Assembly (NCBI GenBank): GCA_002298925.1
Contig: DBMM01000016.1
Span: forward strand, 1-10,805
Direction: 5' to 3'
Source of the DNA: Geobacter sp. UBA698
GTDB taxonomy: Bacteria; Desulfobacterota; Desulfuromonadia; Geobacterales; Pseudopelobacteraceae
DNA length: 10,805 bases
In this document: in pieces, positions 5,712-10,805 of the stretch
Numbering within the stretch: the stretch's first letter is position 1
How the letters are laid out: each line of letters begins with the position of its first letter
Position numbers and translations under genes: made by a program
The notes under the pieces: generated by a model
Seen by the model: only the letters and a program-made list of their open reading frames with translations
Databases searched by the model: none
Told to the model about the DNA's origin: nothing

Positions 5712-6512
5712 ATGAAACTTTTCGTTCTCACCGGCGTAATGCTCTTTATGTTCCTGCAGTTCGTCACCCCACTCTGTGCCGATCCGCCTAAAATCATGTC
5801 GCTCTGCGATATCCACTATCCCAGCGACGAAGGAATCGAATGGGAATGCCGGAAACTGAAGCGGCGTGACCATCCGGAAAAGCTTTTCGGTAAGCATTGG
5901 CAGGACGTACTCCGCTTCAACCGGCTCGACCGGCACCATTTCATCGGCGGGTTATCGATCAAGGTGCCGATACGACTGGAGGATGTCAAAGGGTTTACGC
6001 CAATGCCGGCAACGTACCCGGAGGCTGCGGCGGAGGAGAAATTCATCCTGATCGACCTGTCCGAGATGTTCCTCGGTGCTTACGAATACGGCAAAATAGT
6101 TCATTCCTTCCCCGTGGCTGTCGGCATCGAAGGGCATCGGGTTCCCCGCGGGAAATTCAGGATCGACGCAGTCGACCGCTGGCACAAATCCAACCTGTAT
6201 CCCGTTAAAGATATCGGCATCCCCTATCCCATGCACTACGGGCTCAGGTTTTATGTGGATAAGAGTGAGGAGAACTGGCCGTCCTTCTGGCTCCATGGCC
6301 GCGACATGCCAGGATATCCTGCCTCCCATGGCTGTATCGGCCTTTATGACGAGGAGATGCAGAAAAAGGTTTACAAAGATCCGAAAAACGTGCGTCTGAA
6401 AGACGCAAAAAAACTCTATGAGTGGGTCGTCGGCTCCCATGCTGACAATGGCAAGTTCCATAAAATATCATACGGACCGCCGGTGCTGATCATCGGCGAA
6501 CCCTCCAAGTGA
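5712..6512 (+). CDS. Exported L,D-transpeptidase (YkuD domain)
   Basis: The 266-aa protein carries an N-terminal signal peptide (1 to about 23, hydrophobic 3-20, ending LCA-DP), so it acts in the periplasm. The YkuD catalytic domain spans about residues 109-262, from FILIDLSEMFLGAYEYGK onward. The active-site signature is H195 in WLHGRD and S205-H206-G207-C208 in PASHGCIGL, with C208 as nucleophile. These enzymes make 3-3 peptidoglycan crosslinks or attach proteins to the wall. VGIEGHRVPRGKFRI (137-151) is the usual substrate-groove stretch. Residues 24-105 form a positively charged head, resembling the short LysM-like region in some relatives (HWQDVLRFNRLDRHHFIGG), though I cannot confirm LysM. 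Only a weak GGAAA precedes the ATG. It has its own promoter and no operon partner. Confidence 0.92.
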   Translation: MKLFVLTGVMLFMFLQFVTPLCADPPKIMSLCDIHYPSDEGIEWECRKLKRRDHPEKLFGKHWQDVLRFNRLDRHHFIGGLSIKVPIRLEDVKGFTPMPATYPEAAAEEKFILIDLSEMFLGAYEYGKIVHSFPVAVGIEGHRVPRGKFRIDAVDRWHKSNLYPVKDIGIPYPMHYGLRFYVDKSEENWPSFWLHGRDMPGYPASHGCIGLYDEEMQKKVYKDPKNVRLKDAKKLYEWVVGSHADNGKFHKISYGPPVLIIGEPSK

Positions 6513-6587
6513 CCGCTCTTTTAAGAGACCAAATGGATGTCTGTTCGCGTGAGCCAAAAGGAAAGCCTCAGAGTGGGGCATAGTGGG

Positions 6588-6773
6588 TCACAGAGTCAGG
6601 CCTGAAAGACTGTCATTGACAAATTCCGGTATTCGGTCATCTCCAATCTGGTCGCGTATGTGATGCCCTGCTTCAATCCAGTAGGTTCCGAACTGATCCA
6701 TCGCCTCGGATGGCAGCTTCCGCCCACTCAGAAACAACGCCGCGTATGTGAAAGCGTAAAAGCGTAGGGTCAT
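6588..6773 (-). pseudogene. Possible remnant of an unidentified gene (61 codons)
   Basis: Codons 7-52 read FYAFTYAALFLSGRKLP and then FGTYWIEAGHHIRDQIGDDR, which looks like genuine protein sequence and reminds me of an internal segment of longer uncharacterised proteins. Both ends run into repeat DNA: the N-terminal codons overlap the AAAAGCGTAGGGTCA repeat and the last codons fall in a GTCAGGCCTGAAAG copy. There is no Shine-Dalgarno. I therefore read it as an internal gene fragment rather than a small gene; the parent family is not identified. Confidence 0.3.
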
Positions 6774-6788
6774 AAAAGCGTAGGGTCA
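6758..6788. repeat. 15-bp direct repeat AAAAGCGTAGGGTCA
   Basis: Two exact copies (6758-6772 and 6774-6788) lie one base apart, preceded by a partial copy (AAAGCGT, 6751-6757). The second copy runs into the inverted repeat that starts at 6784. Confidence 0.85.
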
Positions 6789-6882
6789 GGCTTTGGTAAT
6801 TGGTATTTAATACCGATTTAATTCACATATTGAAAGCCTGACCACATGTGGGTTCTATTGAAAGCCTGACCCATGTGGGTTC
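6784..6882. repeat. Inverted and direct repeat cluster with AAAGCCTGACC core
   Basis: GGTCAGGCTTT (6784-6794) and AAAGCCTGACC (6833-6843) are perfect 11-bp complements around a 38-base interior that holds a smaller dyad, GGTATTTAATACC (6802-6814). The right side continues as two direct copies of a 26-27 bp unit (6829-6855 and 6857-6882) that differ by a one-base indel. The unit carries CCACATGTGG or a slightly changed form. It resembles dispersed REP/MITE-type repeats that I recall from Geobacter-like genomes. Confidence 0.75.
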
Positions 6883-6953
6883 ACTTTATTTAGGTTTATC
6901 AAATGCGTTGATCTGACTCTCGAAGGTTTTTCACCAGCGCAGGGTTCGATGGA

Positions 6954-7361
6954 TTAACGATGGTCACTCGACGGAGCGACCAGTTCGGCTGCAGCCATTA
7001 GGCCTGCTTTCAAAACAAGTTCCTTGGGTATCACCTCATACCATTGTTCACTTACGGAGACAGTCCTACACTCATGCTCGCCACATGATCCGCAACACTG
7101 GCTCTGCCCTACCTCTGCCACTAGCCACTCCTCAATAGGCCTGTCCCCGATCCACACACGGTTGGATTCAAGTGGCGCATGCATAAACTCCGATGTGCTT
7201 AATTTCTTCATTTCTGTAATCACCGCAATGCCAAGTGGAGCTAGCGCCTCACGCAGCATCTCAGCGGCAGTATGGATCGCATCTCCAGTACCAGTGCAAC
7301 GATTGCACGTTTGGCCATGATCATCCACGAGTCGCTGCCATTTTATTTTTAGTTCTTTCAT
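6954..7361 (-). CDS. DUF2703 family protein, cysteine-rich
   Basis: The 135-aa cytosolic protein opens LKIKWQRLVDDHGQTCNRC and contains PLESNRVWIGDRPIEEWL (63-80) and VGQSQCCGSCGEHECRTV (84-101), the pattern I associate with DUF2703 (function unknown). Six cysteines stand out: C19 and C22 in CNRC, C89 and C90, C93 and C98. They could bind metal or take part in thiol chemistry, but no reaction is established. It is full length for the family. The ATG at 7361 has GGAAAAG a few bases upstream. The coding start lies 14 bases past the attC-like site, the short leader expected of a gene cassette. I see no second attC after its stop, so its own recombination site is missing or decayed. Confidence 0.8.
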   Translation of the reverse strand: MKELKIKWQRLVDDHGQTCNRCTGTGDAIHTAAEMLREALAPLGIAVITEMKKLSTSEFMHAPLESNRVWIGDRPIEEWLVAEVGQSQCCGSCGEHECRTVSVSEQWYEVIPKELVLKAGLMAAAELVAPSSDHR

Positions 7362-7375
7362 GTCTTTTCCGTTCT

Positions 7376-7439
7376 ATCCAACGTGTATGAGGCGTAGCGG
7401 GGCGGGTTTATCGCGTCCGTCTGCCGCCGAGAGTTAGCT
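7376..7439 (-). other. Candidate integron attC recombination site (64 bp)
   Basis: Read on the minus strand, the segment begins AGCTAAC (R''-like, with the upstream gene's TAA stop inside it) and ends GTTGGAT, which fits the R' consensus GTTRRRY. The ends pair 6 of 7, counting one G-T pair. The interior folds as an imperfect hairpin with unpaired bases, GGCG/CGCC, AG/CT, CGG/CCG and GCG/CGC around an ATAAACC loop. Position is right too: flush with the end of one gene and 14 bases before the next ATG. Against it, R'' does not fit RYYYAAC exactly and no integrase is present. Confidence 0.5.
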
Positions 7440-7970
7440 GTCGGCTTTGATGTGATCTTCTAGTTTTGCCTCTGCCAGATTTTTTACCGCATCGTACAAG
7501 ACTATCCATCTTCTGTAAGGAAGCTTAATTGCATCTTCGCTGCCACAGATAGGACATACATAAAAGTCATTATCAGCGCTTATGAATTTTACTTGGTGAA
7601 TTTTGCAATACGGTCCTTCGTCAACCGTGAATCTCCTGTTGCCATGGAGTTTCACTTTCCAGGTGAATAAATCAAATGGGATGAAAATATATCCTTTTGA
7701 CTCTTTCTTTTTCATGCGAGGTAAACATGCAGCCAACACAAGAGCGAATAATGATATTGCCAAAGGTAGCAGGCTTAATTCTGCTTTTGGTCTCAATAAT
7801 TCTGATACTTGATATGCGACGAAACCCCTCAACACTCTGCTTAAAACCAAGGGAATTGTTACGGCGAGTAATGTTGCCAGAACCCCTGTGGTTGCAATGG
7901 GCCTTTCTGAAAATTCTTTTCTGGCACTCTGGTAGAGAGTTTTTAGCAGTTGCAGCAATTTTTCTTTCAT
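7434..7970 (-). CDS. Two-helix membrane protein with C-terminal zinc-ribbon-like motif, unknown function
   Basis: The 178-aa protein has a basic N-terminus (1-23) and two hydrophobic segments at about 25-45 and 63-83, followed by the positive stretch RMKKKESK. Its cytoplasm-facing C-terminal part holds C122-x2-H125 and C139-x2-C142 (YCKIH, then YVCPICG), the spacing of a small zinc ribbon. I do not recognise the family. The basic segments around both helices suggest both ends in the cytoplasm. AGGA lies 6 bases before the ATG at 7970. The TAA stop is inside the attC-like site that follows, as in many integron cassettes. The DUF2703 gene comes next in the same direction, 72 bases on. Confidence 0.75.
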   Translation of the reverse strand: MKEKLLQLLKTLYQSARKEFSERPIATTGVLATLLAVTIPLVLSRVLRGFVAYQVSELLRPKAELSLLPLAISLFALVLAACLPRMKKKESKGYIFIPFDLFTWKVKLHGNRRFTVDEGPYCKIHQVKFISADNDFYVCPICGSEDAIKLPYRRWIVLYDAVKNLAEAKLEDHIKADS

Positions 7971-8043
7971 TTTGGTTCCTATTATTATTCAGTTAACTCG
8001 TTAATCATGGGTTTCCGTATATAAGGAACTTTTCACCATTGTT

Positions 8044-8397
8044 TTAATCATGCATAATTCTCTCTTCCAATTCTGCATCACCCCGGATGACACCAAACGG
8101 CACCCGCCAGAGCTTTTCCTCCGGGTTCCAGCGTCCGCCTGCCGCTTTCAGCCTGTCCCGTAGAGCTTTCATGGTATACGGAACCATTACGGCTACTATG
8201 TCCTGATCCCGATACCGCAAAGGCGGTTTGCACGGTCTTTCCTCCACAACAATTTAGACAGTCTTCATCCTGACCTGCCGTATCTCATCATAGCGATACC
8301 GGACACAGAGGAGCTTGTCACCGAACTGCTCCAGCAGTCGCCTGGTTCCCTTTTGCCCAGGTTTCAGATGGGTATGTGTCTTCATGTCCTTCAGCAT
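8044..8397 (-). pseudogene. Conserved hypothetical gene split by an in-frame TAA
   Basis: One continuous frame runs from an ATG at 8397 (AGGA about 8 bases upstream) to 8044, 117 codons plus stop, but codon 48 is TAA (8254-8256). The first part reads MKTHTHLKPGQKGTRRL and ends VRMKTV; the second resumes IVVEERPCKPPLRYRDQDIV and ends with ELEERI. I recall an intact family in Geobacter-like genomes reading KTVELIVEERP across this point, so GAA to TAA is the simplest change. The second half could restart at a GTG (8247) but lacks a proper ribosome site. The family's function is unknown; in my memory it lies near mobile elements. With TAA, neither selenocysteine nor pyrrolysine decoding applies. 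Confidence 0.7.
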
Positions 8398-8430
8398 GGG
8401 ACTATCCTCACATCACGAGCAAAAAAATGT

Positions 8431-8468
8431 AAAAAAGCCGCCCAAAGCATCAAACGCCCTGAACGGCT
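8431..8468 (-). terminator. Weak candidate terminator downstream of the exported protein gene
   Basis: On the minus strand AGCCG (plus 8464-8468) faces CGGCT (8436-8440) and is followed by a T-run (8431-8436). The loop is long (23 bases), making it weak. It lies about 165 bases after the stop of the gene ending at 8634. The rest of 8398-8633 shows nothing else I can name. Confidence 0.3.
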
Positions 8469-8633
8469 TATCTTGTTATCACGAATTGAGCCATAGCGAA
8501 CATGCCATCTCCGGCAATCAAAAAACAATCATAATTAAACTGGGCCAAGCTACGCTTTATGCCCTGTCAAGTCAAGCAGCCATTGCCCCGGGGAAATGCG
8601 GGAGATAGAGGGGAATAAGTCGCAGAGGTTGTT

Positions 8634-9125
8634 TTAATCTCTACCGTCACTGAGCCGGTTAAGCTTGCCGCTGCAGGCCAGTTTCTTGATGTGTTTTAGT
8701 ATCGGCTTGTCATCGGTCGAAAACGGTTCATCCAACAACATGACACGTGAACTGATCAGTTGGCTCTCTTGATCGAACAGATAGGTTGCCGGAATGGCTG
8801 TTTCGCTGCCGCCGCAATAGAAATGAATGTTCAGCTGAGCATAGGCTGTGTTGGGGGTAAGCGCTATTTTTTCTATATCCCAGACATCCAGCGTTTTCTT
8901 CTGACTGTTCCTGGGGATTACGCGGGTCCATAGATCCACGAAATTGCCTAGGCGCCGGAGCGACCCGCGGACGGCATAGATGTCCCCGGCAGGAACCTGG
9001 TAAATTTTCTCGAGCCGGTAGTCGGGGACATATATGTTCGGACCGTTGTTCAGGTCCGTTTCAGCCAAAGCCGGGGTGCATGAAACCAATGTCAAAAACA
9101 TAGCGATAAATTTTTTTCTGATCAT
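8634..9125 (-). CDS. Exported protein resembling the surface-adhesin E family
   Basis: The 163-aa protein begins with a signal peptide (MIRKKFIAMFLTLVSCTPALA, cleavage before ETD). The mature part has the pattern I associate with surface-adhesin protein E: DIYAVRGSLRRLGNFVDLWTR (a strand pair ending in Leu-Trp), a charged turn with KKTLDVWDIEKI, a strand with one cysteine (NIHFYCGG), then SSRVMLLDEPFSTDDKP and a final LKHIKKLACSG. Two cysteines, one in the middle and one near the end, could form a disulfide. The family match is from memory and moderate. I chose the ATG at 9125 because GGAGAA lies 6 bases before it; the ATG at 9137 overlaps that site and has no ribosome site of its own. A periplasmic or surface location is inferred from the signal peptide. 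Confidence 0.7.
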   Translation of the reverse strand: MIRKKFIAMFLTLVSCTPALAETDLNNGPNIYVPDYRLEKIYQVPAGDIYAVRGSLRRLGNFVDLWTRVIPRNSQKKTLDVWDIEKIALTPNTAYAQLNIHFYCGGSETAIPATYLFDQESQLISSRVMLLDEPFSTDDKPILKHIKKLACSGKLNRLSDGRD

Positions 9126-9250
9126 GTTCTTCTCCATTTAAATCTTAGCGGCGCTTTTTAAGCCGCGAGACTATAGCATTTGGCTTTGTCAGCTTTCAAT
9201 TGAATTAGTGAAAACTTAAAGTTTTTGTCGCCTGGATGCCGAGCCGATGT

Positions 9251-9295
9251 GCCGGGCAGGACCGGTGTTCGCGCGGTTTGAGCCGCTTGCCCGGC
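9251..9295. repeat. GC-rich nested hairpin
   Basis: GCCGGGCA (9251-9258) pairs perfectly with TGCCCGGC (9288-9295), and inside it GCGG (9273-9276) faces CCGC (9283-9286). No T-run follows on either strand, so an intrinsic terminator is unlikely. It may be a REP-type palindrome or an RNA structure. Confidence 0.6.
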
Positions 9296-9358
9296 TCCGG
9301 CTGTTGTCCCTTTGCTGCCTGGCTTCCGAAAGTGAGCGCCCAGGTCTCAGATCGGCGC

Positions 9359-9375
9359 TTTTGACATTGTCAAAA
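9359..9375. promoter_or_regulatory. Perfect palindrome TTTTGACA-T-TGTCAAAA, candidate operator
   Basis: Two 8-bp arms are exact complements around a single T, as expected for a dimeric repressor. It contains TTGACA, which could be a -35 box reading toward the MFS gene, although the -10 at 17 bases (CATGTT) is poor. It lies 155 bases upstream of the MFS start and 234 upstream of the divergent gene. Confidence 0.4.
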
Positions 9376-9529
9376 ATATATTTCATGTTGGCGGCTATTA
9401 TGGTAAGGCTTTGCTGAATTAAATGGGTCTGAGGGAGGGGGGTGAAAGCTGCTCCGTTTCTGCGTCTTTGCGGTGAGCTGGTTTGCTTTGAATGCAGGTA
9501 TCGACGACAACCTGAAGGAGAATAGTGCC

Positions 9530-10805
9530 ATGCCCGCATTTGACCGTAGCCGCTTCCTCATCGCCCGCTGGTCCATATTCACAATCCTGATTCTAACCTA
9601 CATGCTCGTCTTTTTTCACCGCATGGCACCTGCCGTGATCTCAGCCGATCTGATGAAGGCTTTCAATACCTCGGGAGCGCAGCTCGGATCTCTGGCAGCC
9701 ATGTATTTCTATATCTACACCGCAATGCAGATCCCGGCCGGCGTGCTGGCGGATACCCTCGGTGCCCGCCTGACCGTTACGGCGGGTAGCCTGATCGCCG
9801 GAACAGGGTCGATTCTATTCGGATTGGCAACTACCTTTGCTGGGGTCTCGTTCGGTCGGGCCCTGGTCGGCCTGGGGGTTTCCGTCGTCTTTGTGGCGCT
9901 CTTCAAGAGCAACAGCGTCTGGTTCAGGGAACGCAATTTCGGGTTGATCAGCGGGGTGACGCTTCTGCTCGGGAATATCGGCTCGATCGCTTCGGCCGGG
10001 CCGTTGGCCATGCTGCTGAAGAGCTATTCCTGGCGCTCCGTATTTCTGATCCTGGGGGGGCTTACCATCGGGCTGGCGCTGCTGACGGCTCTCTTTGTCC
10101 GCAATCGGCCGGAAGATCTCGGTTTTCCTTCTTTGCGCGAGATGGAAGGCAAGGCGAGTCATCCCGGCCGGAAACAGCATTGGTGGGGTGATCTGGCCAG
10201 TGTCGTCAAGACTGCCGCGACCTGGCCATTGTTCTGGGTCGATCTGGGGATGATCGGGAGCATGCTGGCGTTTGTCGGCTTGTGGGCGATTCCCTTTCTG
10301 CGCGACGTGCACGGTCTCGGGCGGTCGGACGCGGCGGTCTATACGACCACCGCCCTGGCCGCCTTTGCCGTCGGTTCTTTGCTGTTCGGCTGGATTTCGG
10401 ACCGGCTGGGGCGGCGCAAACCGGTCATCATGGCCGGTACCCTGCTCTACATGCTGGCCTGTCTCGGGCTGGCCTTTGCGCCCTGGACCCCCGGTTGGTC
10501 CGGTCAGGTACTTTTTGCCCTGGTGGGCTTCGGTGCCGGCGGGTTCATCGTGACCTTTGCCAATGCAAAGGAGGTGGTGGCGCCATCGCTGGCCGGCATG
10601 GCGGTAGGTCTGGTCAATACCGGGCTGTTCCTGGGGGCGGCCGTGATGCAGCCACTTTTCGGCTGGGCCATGGACCGGGGCTGGGATGGCAGGACAGTCA
10701 ACGGGTTGCGGGTGTATTCTTCAGGGGATTACCACGCCGGCTTCCTGTGCATGCTCGTTTTTGCTGCCATCGGCATTCTCGGAGCGACCAGGATCCGGGA
10801 GACCA
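9530..10805 (+). CDS. Major facilitator superfamily transporter, 3' end beyond the window
   Basis: 425 codons are visible with no stop, so the gene continues past the right edge. It is an inner-membrane carrier of the MFS_1 type: hydrophobic segments occur throughout, starting at about 13-30 and 50-70, in two halves joined by a polar loop at about 192-225. The family's motif A appears in both halves: GVLADTLGAR (71-80) and GWISDRLGRRK (287-297). RALVGLGVSVVFVALFK (110-126) matches the helix-4 pattern with its conserved Arg. The last visible hydrophobic segment (about 402-420) is probably helix 12, so only a short tail is missing. AAGGAG lies 9 bases before the ATG. The substrate cannot be read from sequence, and no catabolic neighbour is inside the window. 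Confidence 0.92.
   Translation, partial: MPAFDRSRFLIARWSIFTILILTYMLVFFHRMAPAVISADLMKAFNTSGAQLGSLAAMYFYIYTAMQIPAGVLADTLGARLTVTAGSLIAGTGSILFGLATTFAGVSFGRALVGLGVSVVFVALFKSNSVWFRERNFGLISGVTLLLGNIGSIASAGPLAMLLKSYSWRSVFLILGGLTIGLALLTALFVRNRPEDLGFPSLREMEGKASHPGRKQHWWGDLASVVKTAATWPLFWVDLGMIGSMLAFVGLWAIPFLRDVHGLGRSDAAVYTTTALAAFAVGSLLFGWISDRLGRRKPVIMAGTLLYMLACLGLAFAPWTPGWSGQVLFALVGFGAGGFIVTFANAKEVVAPSLAGMAVGLVNTGLFLGAAVMQPLFGWAMDRGWDGRTVNGLRVYSSGDYHAGFLCMLVFAAIGILGATRIRET

Larger units (their letters stand above)
6513..6953. other. Repeat-rich intergenic region, decayed accessory DNA
   Basis: These 441 bases contain no intact gene that I can support. They hold a short minus-strand coding remnant (6588-6773) flanked and partly overlapped by direct and inverted repeats built on GGGTCAGGCTTT / AAAGCCTGACCC. 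A degenerate piece of the same motif (GTCAGGCCTGAAAG) lies at about 6596-6609, so the remnant seems to sit between repeat copies. The layout suggests several insertions followed by decay. Confidence 0.5.
9126..9529. other. Intergenic region between divergent exported-protein and MFS genes
   Basis: These 404 bases carry no supported gene. They hold a large GC-rich hairpin and a perfect palindrome. A sequence reading CTGCGTCTTTGCGGTGA (about 9459-9475) resembles a scattered repeat I recall from many bacterial genomes. I could not find a good -35/-10 pair for either gene. Confidence 0.45.

Noticed and set aside
5952..6461. 169-codon minus-strand frame opposite the L,D-transpeptidase
   Set aside because: The plus strand carries the complete YkuD signature and signal peptide; the antisense translation has no recognisable features.
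9815..10312. 165-codon minus-strand frame inside the MFS gene
   Set aside because: Antisense to continuous membrane-protein coding with both motif A copies.

Overview
This looks like a chromosomal stretch from a Desulfuromonadota (Geobacter/Pelobacter-like) bacterium. The assignment rests on family resemblance recalled from memory (a 222-aa conserved protein, a DUF2703 protein, a split 117-codon gene, an MFS carrier, REP-like palindromes) and on mixed base composition, not on a marker gene. There is no rRNA, tRNA, CRISPR array, integrase or intact transposase. The window is a mosaic of ordinary metabolic and envelope genes separated by repeat-rich, decaying accessory DNA.

Left part (1-2853), all minus strand: an NAD(P)H/FMN-dependent flavoprotein with a four-cysteine motif, a conserved protein of unknown function, and a cog1816 enzyme best read as adenine deaminase rather than adenosine deaminase. 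Next (3147-4115, minus) is a secreted collagen-like protein with about 25 Gly-X-Y triplets, a strong terminator behind it and a 22-bp near-perfect palindrome in its leader.

Middle (4116-6950): a 575-bp gap holds a 109-bp MITE-like segment. After it comes a PIN toxin / ribbon-helix-helix antitoxin pair on the plus strand. The toxin frame is broken by one extra T; removing it restores the C-terminus and creates an ATGA overlap with the antitoxin. A long REP-like inverted repeat and a good sigma70-type promoter precede an exported L,D-transpeptidase. Then follow about 440 bp of degenerate direct and inverted repeats around a small coding remnant.

Right part (6954-10805): two minus-strand genes (a DUF2703 protein and a two-helix membrane protein with a zinc-ribbon motif) are separated by a 64-bp sequence with the layout of an integron attC site, so they may be orphan gene cassettes. 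Upstream is a gene split by one in-frame stop codon, then an exported protein resembling surface-adhesin E. The window ends inside a plus-strand MFS transporter that runs off the edge, with a perfect palindromic candidate operator and a large hairpin in its upstream gap.

I see no clearly new multi-gene system. The items most worth a second look are the attC-like site, the repairable toxin frameshift, the MITE/REP-like elements and the nonsense-split gene.
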